Below, in pieces: positions 34,413 to 45,360 of a stretch of DNA of 64,000 nt. Below the pieces are notes generated by a model. It worked only from the letters and a program-made list of their open reading frames with translations, was not told the DNA's origin and did no database searches. The stretch's first letter is position 1, and each line of letters opens with the position of its first letter. Made by a program: the position numbers and the translations under genes. This DNA comes from Aegilops tauschii subsp. strangulata (lineage: Eukaryota; Streptophyta; Magnoliopsida; Poales; Poaceae), in NCBI RefSeq assembly GCF_002575655.3, contig NC_053036.3, forward strand, positions 194,278,788 to 194,342,787, read 5' to 3'.

Positions 34413-34797
34413 GTAAGTTCAGTTACCTGCTCCTCGGAATTTTAGTTAGCCACTTATTGCAAAATTGTTCAATTACGTTGCTTGGCTTAATTTAGTTTGC
34501 TAATGATTACATAATGTCATAGCCTGTTAATCCTATTATAGACTGCGCCTATCTATGTGTTTGATACTTACTGTTAAGAATTACCTGTTTGCCTGAACTT
34601 AAATAGCTACTTGTTTGTTTAACTGCTTTGCTGCTGCAACAACGGGTTACAATGATGTTAATAACTACTTTTCAGCATCGAATTGAAACTCTTTAATTCC
34701 TTGTTTGTTTAACTAGTTTGCTGTTATAACTCCCAGTTGAGATGTTTTGCGAACTTCAACTTTTCTGAATCCAATCGGAACTTTAATGGCAAAACAG

Positions 34798-35111
34798 GTT
34801 AGCCCAAGATCAAAGAGCGAGGTCCCCATGGACGTTGTATCATCCCACAGCAGTGGCACCGGCACAATCGTGCATTATGAATTGCCAACTGCTGATGCTC
34901 TAGAGGCTAAACTAGTGGTAGAAATAGATTTTGCTTCTGCACTTAGATATGAAGTTGACATGTTGAGGAAGCAAACAACACAATCAGTAGCACTACTCAA
35001 GACAACCATTAAATATTTGGTGGATTTCAAAACGAAGCAAGTTGAGACTGACCACATTGTTAAGGTCCTGAAGGAAAAAAGGAAATTAAATTCCCACTTG
35101 GTAAATCATAG
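34798..35111 (+). pseudogene. Exon with coiled-coil-like sequence
   Basis: Begins after AAAACAG with VSPRSKSEVPMDVVSSHSSG and ends ...KRKLNSHLVNH before AGGTGAAAT. It is open for 104 codons and rich in Leu, Lys, Glu and Thr (TTIKYLVDFKTKQVETDHIV), suggesting a helical segment. No domain is recognised. Confidence 0.55.
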
Positions 35112-35938
35112 GTGAAATGTTCTTTCCATTGTTGAATAACCTTTGTGTTGTTTGTTCATGTAATCAATCAAACCATTTGTTTTAGAGATCATGTAATAAT
35201 TGTTTTTTGTTTTTTGCTTTGTAATTTTATTTGAGCACAAGTCTGTATTAATTGATAAGACTCGGAGACATTTCATTTTGATTGCTGTGCCAGACCTACA
35301 AATATGCCAATCGGGCTGAATGTGCATTCATCAATAATAGTAGTACAGATGGACCATAAGTGGCACGCATCGGAAAGGGCCAAGATGCTATAGTAGCTTG
35401 GCTAAAAAAAGGATGCTGTTGTAGGAAAGAAAAGTACAGCGGCCTGGCTTATGTATGTTAGTTGATATTATTGATCCATATACTCTATAAGTTATATGTC
35501 TGTTAGTTCTGTACACTCTTGGTTGATTGACTCGGTATTTGAATCTTGATACATCACTTGTGTACATATCTAAATGGGAGTACACATTATGCTGCGTGTG
35601 ACATTTGAGTTGGACATGAAGTGTTCCAAATATTCGAATTCACCTTAAACTGGATTCTAGCTTCTGAATTTGAGTATCGGCATTTGTAAACCATCTTCAT
35701 ATATGACAGTGGAATACATCTTTGTCGTCCTTTTGAAGATATATAAAACACATAGAATGATTTATAAAGATTTGTATAGGAATACAAAATGGATTTGAAT
35801 TTAGTTGCCAGGGTAAACCTGGATGCTTGTTATCCCAAAATTCAAAAGAGGCGGCAAAATGTCCACTCCCACGTTGGCTTCCCGAAGCCAAGTGTTTGGG
35901 AGATGGAAATTACTGTCTACCCATTACACGGACAATCC
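35112..35938. other. Intron or intergenic DNA, nothing recognised
   Basis: AT-rich, no coding sense, no terminal structures seen. Confidence 0.4.
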
Positions 35939-36600
35939 ATCGGCCCGATTTCCACTGCTCTAAATAGGGGTAGGATAGTAACTTCAATTAGACGTGACAT
36001 GACCGCCTGTGAGCCCATTCCGACACGGTGGGCGCCAAACATGGGCGGCAAAACACATTTGATTCAAGTTCGTCCGAAAGACCTCTGTTTCTCCCTCCAT
36101 TTCCCCATTCATACATGGTGGGCGGCAAAACAAACTCGACTCGGTCGAAATTGATGTAGGCAAATATTTTCAATAGGGGCAGCTTTGTAACTTCACTCAG
36201 ACGTGACACAACCGCCCTACCTGTCAGCCCCGTTCATACACCGTGGGCGCCAACCATGGGCGCCAACCACCCTCTCCTCGCCCGAAATCGCTCTGGGCAA
36301 ATATTGGCGAGATGCGAGATTACCGTCGTATCCCCAACCGACGAGACGTCCAAATTTTAAACGGGGGCTAAGTTCGTAACTTTCCCATATTTCAGACAGG
36401 CGCGTCCCAAAAACATGGTTCCCCGTACCTCTCCCTCCATTTTCCCATTCATACACCGTCCGCGCTAGAACACCATCCCCACACCAGCCTCCGTCCGCCA
36501 CCCCATCCATCGCCGCCGTCCTCCACCACATCCATCGCCGCCGTCCTCCACCACATCCATCGCCACCGTCCTCCACCATGCCGGAGCGCCTACCAAGACC
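35939..36600 (+). promoter_or_regulatory. Promoter-like region with internal repeats
   Basis: Words such as GTGGGCGCCAAACATGGGCGGCAAAAC, GTAACTTCA..AGACGTGACA and CCCATTCATACA(C/T) recur two to four times between 35970 and 36470. Three perfect-to-near-perfect 25 bp units (ATCCATCGCCGCCGTCCTCCACCAC) follow at 36505-36579. The composition switches from AT-rich to GC-rich, as at the 5' end of a grass gene. It may mark the true start of the downstream TnpA-like gene, which would make the exons at 32475-35111 a separate unit. Confidence 0.4.
36505..36579. repeat. 25 bp minisatellite, three units
   Basis: ATCCATCGCCGCCGTCCTCCACCAC at 36505, 36530 and (with two changes) 36555. Confidence 0.9.
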
Positions 36601-38420
36601 GTGTTGTCCACTGCTAGAGATGGGCGTTTCTCATCCACGGTGATGGACCAAGAGCCTTGCATCACGTCCTCTCGCTTCATCGGCGCCGTCGTCCTCTTTG
36701 CCGGGGCCGCTCACACGACCTTCTCTTCCACCGCAACGGGACTTATCCCCCAATGCACCCGTCTACCATCACAGATCTGCTTCAACGCCACCGACAGCCA
36801 TCGCACCCCCGATGCCTACACGGCGCCGCAAGAGAGGTGGTACTTCATATCTCCTCAACTTTTTTATCTCAACCAGAAAATAGATCTTAACTTGGTTACT
36901 CTACTTTCTTTTCAGCTCTTAGAATTTAGTTCTTAGTTCGAAGCAAACAATGGCTGCTAAATATCATTTCTCCGGTTTCCCCCTTTTATGATCACTATAC
37001 GATCAGAATACGTGCTTCGTGTCATAATAGCACTGCTCGACCCATCAAGCTAAACAAGCTTAGTTGTTCAAATACGAATCTGATATTATTAAAACATATT
37101 CATTTAATTGGTCAGCTAAATGTTTCTAAATTAGTTTCAAAAATGCATGTTCGCCGCTCGGGTGTGTATCTCTATAGGGTGCCCACGGTGGGCCGGCCCA
37201 CCCTTGGATTTTGGGTCGTCCCAGGCCCTGATTCCCTCTGTTTTGCTGTGCGCTTCCGATCTCTACTATCCCCCAGCCGCCTGCCTCGCCGGCGACTTGC
37301 CGTCCCCAGACGGCATGACTCTAGGAGGAGACGTCGGACTAACAGGAGGTCAGGAGCCGCTCGCCCAACAGCGTCAAGCTGCCCGGGCGCGCTGCCTTGC
37401 CTACCTTCCCAGTCCGTTCAGGGCACAGGCGTGCAGCACCCACTAAGCCAACCCGATTTATCCTGAGATAAGTCCTCAACACTCAGCAGCCACTCCTCAT
37501 CACCCATTTTCTAATTGATTCATTACTCATTAGGCAGGACTGCCATTAGGGTTTGTTGTGTGCTCAGTGCTACCTACACTTAATGGTTCAGATGTATTTC
37601 GGTAATCTTTAGTACCTGTAAAGTTCACAGGGTTTTCAAAAATTCCGGCCCTAGGAACAGACACTAGTCATTTTGGATTGTTGGTCGTAGTGACATTGAC
37701 CCAGATTGCTACTGCAAGCCAGGTTGTTGACAATTTTACTTGTCTTTCTTACTCATCGATATAATATCCCATTATTCACATCGATTAGTTGCAAACAATA
37801 AGTGCTAGACAAACTTCTTGATTCAGATTTTGGACGGTCTCTTACTGCAGTTACAATTCTGCATACTTGTCCTAGTAAGCTCACAAGTAAATGATTGATT
37901 CACTACATCTATGCTTGCCTTGTCATATTTGTTGTCAATATTTTATTAGGGTGGACCACCCTATTTCTAAATACTGCAACCGTAGACATGAGTGAATAGT
38001 ATTTCTCTATGTGATCTCTTCCATCATGTGTGGGCAACGAACACTGCATTGTATAGAAAGAGAGTGTCATTTCCAGCTTTTACATAGGCTTCGATCTTTT
38101 ACATGGAATACAATCTGCCTACTTGCTTTGTGTCGCACTACCAACACTCCACCTTGAAGCTAACATTATGCCACTCATAATTCCTTAGTTTATTTGTTCA
38201 AATACGAATTTCATATGATTCTAATGTTCCTACTTCAGTTTTGAAATGTGTGTCTGCCTGTTATAGAGACATAAGGGGTTTGTATTTCTGTGTGTGGTCT
38301 GGTCAGCATGGTTGGGGGTGAACTTTGCATATTAAGGGGTTTATAGGGAGACACTCTTCGAGTTGAATCCGCAATGCATTCCATAGATAACCTGACTACT
38401 TTTTATGTTTTCATGAATCT
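36601..38420. other. GC-rich exon-like start, then intron-like DNA
   Basis: GC-rich sequence to about 36880 and again at 37150-37450 carries open frames without recognisable protein sense. The rest (37460-38420) is AT-rich and non-coding. Confidence 0.35.
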
Positions 38421-41420
38421 CAGATTCTGAATAGCATCATAATGATTATGAGCTTGCGCGCATGAAAAGAATAAAGCAGAACAATGCCATGGCTGTCAAA
38501 CTTGGCATTAAGGGACTGAAATCAAGTCTGGATGCAATGCAATGTAAACGCTCTCCACCCATAGATTCATGCTCAGAATATGATCCTAACAGTGATTCTG
38601 AGCTAGAGGGAGACCTAAGTCAATGTAGCTCCCTAGTGGGGGAGTCAGAGGAAGATGCCCTATCTTATTCACCCATCAAGGTGCTTGCTCTAACTTTCCA
38701 AGGTTATATTTGTCGCACATATCTTGCAACTGATGCTTTGCATTGCTTCTACTTTGTTGAACTACCATTAGCTTAGTTTACACATCGTGTATGTGAATAC
38801 GCCATGCCTATCCATTTGCAGTACATATTCCATCTGTCATCATACCATATTTATCCATTCAAATGATGTTCTTGTGTATCAGACGTTCAAAAGGAACAGG
38901 CCAATTTCTGATCGTGGAGGAGCACAAGCAAAGTATATGGAAAAGGTAGTGGCACCTGATAAATCAAATAGCCCATTAGGTGTAGTTGCAATATCACCTG
39001 ACCCACAAAACACCCCAACTCTAGCAGACTCTAGCCCTACTACACTGGTCATTTCTGATGCCCCAACTCAGCAGACCCCAACTGCAGCAAACATTATGAT
39101 TATGCTAGTTGACATAGCACCAGCTCTATGATGCAAAACCCCCATTCCAGCAAAGAGTACACCAAATCCAGTTGCTAAATCCCTTCTCGAACCAGAGAGA
39201 GCCCAAATTGCAGCAAATAGGACCCCTGTTCCATTTCTTCCCAGTTTAGAAGACAAGGCTTATATTGTTGTCAGGAACTTTGTGCGCATCTTTCCTTCAT
39301 GGAAAGATTATACCGCAGACACGGAACAATTTCCAGTCTTCCTCCGCAACTTACGCGTAAGTAATGTACTAATGTTATTCATGGTCATTGCTGCATATGT
39401 TTCTGCTGACAGAAGACACAAGATTTCATTCTTTTAAATAGGCGAGGACCAAACTAGATTGTGAAGACGAGCAAGGGTTGGTTGCCCTTTTCAAGCACTC
39501 GTTGATGAAGTATCGTTCCTACCTGAGGCAAGCGCACTTCTATGGCAAGCCTCTAAATGAATTTTCTGTAAAGTCTCCGGTGCTACATTTATCCGACGGT
39601 GACTGGAATAATCTTGTTACACATTGGTCTCGGCTGCAGCGTAAGGTACTATCTATGGTATCACATCACAATTTGAACTACATTTCTGAATTTGCCTTAA
39701 CGTCTCACTTGTACGAAAACTGTTAGCAGAAGAACATTCATTCTCAAGGGACCACAGAATCTCGCAACTATACTGCACACTGCATTGCTCTTGTGAGTAC
39801 CTCTTGCTCTGTATGACCATACTTACTTTCATAGTTGTTTGATTATGTAGCATCACTGCACATGTTAGCCTCGTTATCGTCCATTTGGTGGACATTATAA
39901 GATCCGTATGGACTCTTACATAAATTTAGAATCAACCCAATGATTTTGAAGAGGTTTAGCTCTGGAGTCCTCTTGTAAGGACTGAACGTCGTCTATCACT
40001 GTACTTACATTAACAGCTACCCCCTCCGTCCCATAATATAAGAACGTTTTGTACAGTACACCAGTGTTCAAAACACTCTTGTATTATGGGTAGAGGGATT
40101 GGTTCATTGTGTAGCATTCTGCATCTTATCTCCCTCGCCCACCATTTACTAAAGAAGATCAGATCTATATTTAATCTTACCAAAAAGTAGAATACACAGA
40201 CAATGCCAGTGCAGAAGTGTAGCCCATTGCTCTTGTCAGTACATTTTGTCCTGTAATGCTTGTACTTCCAGGGATTGGTAGTTGATTATGTAGCATCAAT
40301 CTGCATCTTATCTTCATTATCCTCTATCCCTTCCAGTATTATCATATCTATAATTACTCTCTACAAAATGTAGAGTACAGGCAATGCGTATGAAGAAGAT
40401 TCTGTGCTGAAATTCTTGAGTTATCCTTCCCTTGACATGGAGAAGGGCATTATAAAGCCGGTGTTAACTATTAATATAAGTCAGTCCTTCTAAAGCCTTT
40501 ATCCTCAACTGCTGTTTAATTTTCTCATACTCCCTATCGTTTGCTGCTGTTTAGTTTGTTGTTTCTACCAAAATGCATGTTCGCAAGAACCGTAAGTTCT
40601 AAGTTTTACTTGTAAAACCAAATTCCTTATTCATGCCATGCACATTACTCAATACTCCCTATATGTATGCTTGTTTTTGTGGATCTATAATCCAGTGTGT
40701 GGTGAAGCAGCCCACGTTTGCACCTTGTCATCTCCTGTTTTATCTTACTGATGTGGCTGATGATATGAACAACATGCCATGCACATTAACCAAAATAGAT
40801 ACAATGATTTTCTTTGCCCTTCATCTATGCTTGTTATGTTGACATGGTAATCCAGTAGTGTGGTGAAGCTCCCTGCATTATGAACAATGCCAAATTATGC
40901 TATTGATATTTGGAACTTACTCTTTATTTTCTAATTTGAAATTGGATGGAATTGACAGCACAGTTATCATCTTTGTTTATACACGTGCAAAACCTGTCAT
41001 CTCTCTGCTTTGTTTCAGGGTGATATGCCTGATGGCATGCACAAGTCTGCTGAAGGCTGTGAGACAAACCCAACATATATTGCAGCAAAGAAGGCAAAAC
41101 ATCTTGAAGATAGCGAGACAACCCCAAAGTCTTGTCTTGATGCAGTGTTCAAGTAACTTGACACTAGCAGTCAGACAAGCTCACAGAATTCGTTATCTGA
41201 ATCAGTTCGACTTCTTCAGTCCCAAGTTCTAGCAGAAAGGCATTCTGCAACTCAACTTCAACTTGAAGTCCTATCTCTAAGAAAGATTGCGGAGAACACC
41301 AATGAGAACCTCATCGCCAAACAACTACACTTGCAAGCTATGACCAACTTGCTAGGCCGGTCTCACAGCCTTGCTCAACAGCTTGCGCAGCAGTTCCCGC
41401 GCAAGGCTAACCTTTCTTGA
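38421..41420 (+). pseudogene. TnpA/ORF2-like CACTA gene with a Transposase_24-like region, broken
   Basis: Plus-strand exons with consistent splice sites are about 38424-38680, 38882-39356, 39442-39645, 39726-39796, about 40385-40475 and 41019-41420. The first carries YELARMKRIKQNNAMAVKLG and an acidic SEYDPNSDSELEGD. The second ends SLEDKAYIVVRNFVRIFPSW and NLR. The third (KYRSYLRQAHFYGKPLNEF ... DGDWNNLVTHWSRLQRK) and fourth (QKNIHSQGTTESRNY) resemble the Ptta/En/Spm plant transposase family (Transposase_24), where a W-x-x-L-V-x-x-W segment precedes an NK...GS motif. The last exon has a helical Gln/Leu-rich C-terminus. In-frame stops at 38432-38434 (TAG), 39129-39131 (TGA) and 41154-41156 (TAA) show decay. 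TnpA-class proteins bind subterminal repeats; here that role is inferred from family only. Confidence 0.6.
40020..40098. mobile_element. Small Stowaway-like MITE, degenerate
   Basis: CCCCCTCCGTCCCATAATATAAGAACGTTTTG at the left faces AAAACACTCTTGTATTATGGG at the right; TA precedes the left end. It lies in an intron of the TnpA-like gene. Confidence 0.7.
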
Positions 41421-41685
41421 ACTGTCTTGGAAGTGGTCTCGGTTCAGTATTATTTTGTTACGCTACAATGGTGCCCACTTTTTGTAATCTGCTTCTTCGT
41501 TGCGCGTTATGATCACTGGTGGCGAACTTCGATGACTAGTGGATGTAATATACCATAAATCCTTTATTGTATAGTGTAGGTTTATTCTTAGTTACTATGC
41601 CGTAATTTCTTTATTGTATAGAGTAGGTTTGTTCTTAATTCCTACTAGTTACTGCCATCATTCGCTGTCCGAAAAAAAATCAGAT
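41421..41685 (+). other. 3' flank of the TnpA-like gene
   Basis: AT-rich, with a 30-base imperfect direct repeat (CTTTATTGTATAGTGTAGGTTTATTCTTA at 41563 and CTTTATTGTATAGAGTAGGTTTGTTCTTA at 41611). Probably untranslated and downstream sequence. No clear polyadenylation signal is claimed. Confidence 0.45.
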
Positions 41686-42560
41686 GTAGTCGACCGGGCC
41701 GAGACATTCGCCTCTAACGGGCCTGGTGATTAGCAGGCCACAATTGGGCCGGCCTGCATCTTTCTTGGGCCCGAATCATTGGGGCCTTCACACTTTGCGC
41801 GAGGCCCACAACTTACACCGGCCTATATTTTAGTTAGTCCTTTCGTGGACCCAACGCTTAGTTTGGCCCAGGTAGTGTTGGGCCATTAACAGGCTGATAT
41901 TGTACTGGCCTGTTACGGCCCAGATGAAACCATCAGGCCGAAATGCATATTGGGCCTCAATTTTCACTAGTCGTCAACGGGCCTTCAGCAGGCTGAAATG
42001 TAGACCGGGCCTTTTTGGGCCCAGTTATATCACGGACAGTTACCAGGCCAAAACATATCTCGGGCCTTAGTTGGCCCACTGATATCATGGGCCTTTAAGA
42101 GGCCGAAAGCTTAGTACAGACATCAACGGGCCGAATTATGCGACAGGCCTTTAACGGGCCCAAAGTCACGTTGGGCTTAACTGTTGCCACCTTTATCACG
42201 GGCCGTTAGTGGGCCCGATGTCTTGTCGGACCATATATGGCCCATGGGCAGCACGGGCCATTCCCAGGCCGAAAGTCACACCGGGCTGAAATGGGCCCAT
42301 GTCTACATCGGGCCTCTAACAGGCCGAAAGTCACTGGGCTATAATTGGGCCCAAATATTCGGTGAACAATTAACGGGCCAGATCTAGCTTCGGGCCGTAA
42401 ATGGGCCCAACTATTCGGCGAACAATTAACGTGCCAGATCTGGCTTCGGGCCGTAAATGGGCCTTTATTAAGCATGCCGTTATTGGGCTGGCCCACTAGT
42501 ACCTGAGTAAGTACTACGGGCCTTTGACTGGGCCGGCCTTTTTAACCTATATGGGCCTCT
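41686..42560. repeat. GGCC-rich right subterminal repeat field
   Basis: GGGCC or its complement GGCCC occurs more than 25 times, in units of roughly 45-60 bp built on a pattern like AACGGGCCGAAAGTCAC...TGGGCCTAAATGGGCCCA. The best pair, at about 42347 and 42403 (TGGGCCCAA(A/C)TATTCGG(T/C)GAACAATTAAC), has a 56 bp period. Multiple short CG-containing repeats in both orientations are the classic subterminal organisation of CACTA elements. Confidence 0.8.
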
Positions 42561-42970
42561 GTTGGGCCGTGCCACGTGTCGACGTATCATAGTCGCTTTG
42601 GGTCCAATGAGTGGATGACATCTGTCCCAACGGTGAGCCAACACATGTTTCCTCCAGCCAATGATGATTTTACACGTGGAAAATCCCCATTGGTCGGGGC
42701 TGTTAACGGGTTATCGGATCCAAAACCGGACCTGATAGCTTAACGGCATTCCGTTACGGTGGATGCCACGTGTCGGTCACCCTTGACGAAAGCACTTCTG
42801 TGACGCGCGATTTATCATCATGGAAGTGGACACTTCCGTGATGATGATTTTGGTAATGTCATGGAACACTTCTACGACAGCATAGGTATGACTATCTTGA
42901 TTCTGTCATAAATTGTCATGGATGTACATGCATGACAGAAAACGTGACCTACTGTGACAAACATGTATCA
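42561..42970 (-). repeat. Right subterminal region with TGACA words
   Basis: Contains two CCACGTGTCG(A/G) words (42571 and 42767) and the inverse counterpart of the left-end TGACA repeats (GACAGCATAGG, CTGTCATAAATTGTCATGG, CATGACAGAAAACGTGAC). Confidence 0.6.
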
Positions 42971-42996
42971 TCACGGAAGTGTATTTTTTTGTAGTG
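42971..42996 (-). repeat. CACTA right terminal inverted repeat
   Basis: TCACGGAAGTGTATTTTTTTGTAGTG; its reverse complement matches the left end. Confidence 0.9.
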
Positions 42997-42999
42997 TAT
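42997..42999. repeat. CACTA target-site duplication, right copy (TAT)
   Basis: Identical to 2935-2937. Confidence 0.9.
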
Positions 43000-44408
43000 C
43001 TATACCTTTATGGCGAGGTAGTATGGGCTGGTGTTCGGCTTGAGTTGCCGTTTTGTCCTGGCCATGAGGTGGTCGGTCAGCCGCATTACATGCTAATGGT
43101 GCGGGCTCGAGGGCCTCATCATCAAATTGGGGTAGTAGTTTACGCTTCGAGTAACTTTTGGTTGGGCGCTCGAGGCCGTATTCTTCGGCTGCCAGGACAT
43201 TAGTCCACCTACCGTTGAGCAGGTTTTGATCAGCTTGAAGCTGCTGCTGCTTCTTTTTCAGGCTCCTTGCAGTGGCAATTAACCGGCGCTTAAAGCGCTC
43301 CTGCTCGAGAGGTTCCTTAGGGACGAGAAAGTCTTCGTCACCAAGGCTCACCTCGTCCTCGGAGAGTGGGAGATAATTACTGTCCTTCAAGTCTTCATTT
43401 GCGGCCTGTTCGTCAGGGCTAACTTGCCCATCTTCCTGATCGTCCTGTTCGAAGGTTGGCTCGACGGGGTCTTCTTTGTCTTCGGCATCATCCGGAGTGT
43501 TGTTGTCTCTGGTGCCGGTATTGCTGTCTTTTCCATGGCGTGATTTAGAGCGGTGCCGCTGACGTCGGCGCTTGGGATGTGTCTCAGGAGGTTTATCCTC
43601 AACTGGATCTTCTTTATCATCGTCGTTACCCTCTTTGGGTGTGTCCACCATGTACATGTCATACGAAGCGGCGGCCGTCCATCGTCCGGTAAACGGTGGG
43701 TTTTCGGCCTATTCCTCTCCGGCATCGTCGTCCATACCGTCGATGTCTTCGGAGCCATAGTCGAGCATGTCAGTTAAGTCCTCGACAGTGGCTATGAAGT
43801 GGGTGGTGGGTGGGACGTGAAATTCCCCGCTCTCAGCCCATAGTCCGGGCTGGGCGTAGTTCGGACATTGCTCCTCTGTAATGACAAGGGATCGCATTAA
43901 GTCCAGAGCCTCGCTTAAAGGCGAGGTTTGGCCAGGGAGAAGAAAATCCGTGGAGTACGGCGGGAAGGAAACTCCTTGGCCGAGCTCACACGATGCTGAC
44001 TCCGAGGGTTCGGAGGCATTGTCCGGAGAAGGGTCCGGCTTCATGACGGTTGCCAACGACACTACTTCCTCCGCCTCTCCCATACTGGGCTTAGGGGCCG
44101 CAGAGGGTCCGGCGGGCTCAAGAATCCCGTCTTCGGACCTGGCGACGCGCTCTGGATCTAAACCGGAGCGGAGGTTGGAGTCATGAACCCTTGGAAGATC
44201 AAGTCTCCTCGGATATCAGCGCAATAGTCCAGATTCCAAAAACTAATCTGGTGACCTGGGGCGTAGCTGTCGATCTGCTCTAGATGGCCAAGCGAGTTGG
44301 CCCGCAGTGCGAAGCCACCGAATACAAAGATCTGGCCGGCGAGAAAAATCTCCTCTACGGCCGCATTGTTATAGATGACGGATGGAGCCATCGAACCTTC
44401 TGATGACA
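42997..44408 (-). pseudogene. gypsy gag, N-terminal part
   Basis: Minus-strand frames give the first half of the gag of the element continued at 1096-2937. The frame at 43657-43000 is open for over 200 codons, highly acidic and basic by turns (DDDKEDPVEDKPPETHPKRR), with a KKKQQQL helix and ending RHKGID at the CACTA insertion. A more upstream frame (44083-43709) carries the acidic start MGEAEEVVSLATVMKPDPSP. The two frames differ, so a shift lies near 43700. At the CACTA junction, after allowing for one TAT copy, the two halves are in the same frame. Confidence 0.7.
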
Positions 44409-44421
44409 ACACAGCGGAACT

Positions 44422-44438
44422 CTCAATGAAGGCACCAA
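44422..44438 (-). promoter_or_regulatory. Putative gypsy primer-binding site
   Basis: On the minus strand TTGGTGCCTTCATTGAG follows the LTR end directly. The position is right for a primer site, but I cannot assign the tRNA. Confidence 0.4.
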
Positions 44439-44915
44439 TGTCGGTGTCAAAACCGGCGGATCTCGGGTAGGGGGTCCCGAACTGTGCGTCTAGGGTCGAT
44501 GGTAACAGGAGACGGGGGACACAATATTTACCCAGGTTCAGGCCCTCTTGATGGAGGTAATACCCTACTTCATGTTTGATTGATCTTAATGAATATGAAG
44601 ACTACAAGAGTTGATCTACCATGAGATCGTAATGGCTAAACCCTAGAAGTCTAGCCTGTATGGCTGTGATTATGATTGCCTCTACGGACTAAACCCTCCG
44701 GTTTATATAGACACCGGAGGGGCCTAGGGTTGTACAGATTCGGTTTACAAAGGAAGGAATCTACATATCTGATCGCCAAGCTTGCCATCCATGCAAAGGA
44801 GAGTCCCATCCAGACACGGGAAGAAGTCTTCTGTCTTGTATCTTCATAGCCCATTAGTCCGGCCCATGTTACATAGTCCGGACGCCCGAGGACCCCTTAA
44901 TCTAGGACTCCCTCA
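44439..44915 (-). repeat. gypsy 5' LTR, 477 bp
   Basis: On the minus strand it starts TGAGGGAGTCCTAGATTAAG and ends TTTTGACACCGACA. A TATA box (CTATATAAACC on the minus strand) lies at about 44700-44710. The partner LTR lies outside the window. The right edge at 44915 abuts copia-1 LTR sequence, so this element inserted into that LTR. Confidence 0.85.
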
Positions 44916-45360
44916 GGGGGCGGCCCCCCTTTCCTTCTTCTCCTCCTTCTATTTCCCCCTTCTCCTTCTTGGAATAGGAAAGGGGGGGGCGAATCCTACT
45001 TGGACCGGGAGTCCAAGTAGGACTCCCCCCCCCCTTGTCGCACCACACCTTGGCCGGCCTCCTCCTCCCCCTCCTTTATATACGTGGGGAGGGGGGCACC
45101 CCAAAGACACACAAGTTTCTCTTAGCCGTGTGCGGTGCCCCCTCCACAGTTACACACCTCAGTCATATCGTCGTAGTGCTTCGGCGAAGCCCTGCGCCGG
45201 TAACTTCATCATCACCGTCGCCATGCCGTCGTGCTAACAGAACTCTCCCTTAGCCTCAACTGGATCAAGAGTTCGAGGGACGTCACCGAGCTGAACATGT
45301 GCTGATCGCGGAGGTGCCGTACGTTCGGTACTTGGATCGGTTGGATCGCGAAGACGTTCG
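44916..45360 (+). mobile_element. copia-1 5' LTR remnant, part 1
   Basis: Aligns with 63380-63825 of the copia-1 3' LTR (CCTTCTTCTCCTCCTTCT, CGAATCCTACTTGGACCGGG, the TTTATATAC promoter box at about 45074). The upstream two thirds of this LTR lies left of the gypsy insertion, outside the window. It ends with GTTCG, the target duplication of the solo LTR at 45361. Confidence 0.85.

Larger units (their letters stand above)
2938..42996 (+). mobile_element. Giant CACTA (En/Spm-type) DNA transposon, 40,059 bp
   Basis: The element begins CACTACAAAAAAA and ends TTTTTTTGTAGTG, a perfect 13 bp terminal inverted repeat, and is flanked by TAT on both sides. It interrupts one gypsy gag gene whose two halves lie at 1096-2937 and 42997-44408, so both ends belong to a single insertion. 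Contents from left to right: subterminal repeats, two B3-gene fragments on the minus strand, a nested Sabrina element, MITEs, a segmental duplication, an unknown ORF, a 4.6 kb solo LTR, a TnpA-like plus-strand pseudogene, and GGCC-rich subterminal repeats. Without the recognisable nested insertions roughly 28 kb remains, more than I recall for typical Triticeae CACTA elements. No TNP2/TnpD-type transposase frame is seen, so mobility would need help in trans. Confidence 0.9.

Noticed and set aside
35789..36154. 121-residue plus-strand ORF
   Set aside because: It spans a promoter-like region with internal DNA repeats and shows no domain; treated as a chance frame.
42971..43000. gag frame continuing into the CACTA right end
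   Set aside because: The last residues of that minus-strand frame come from the inserted CACTA terminus, so the gag part was cut at 42997.
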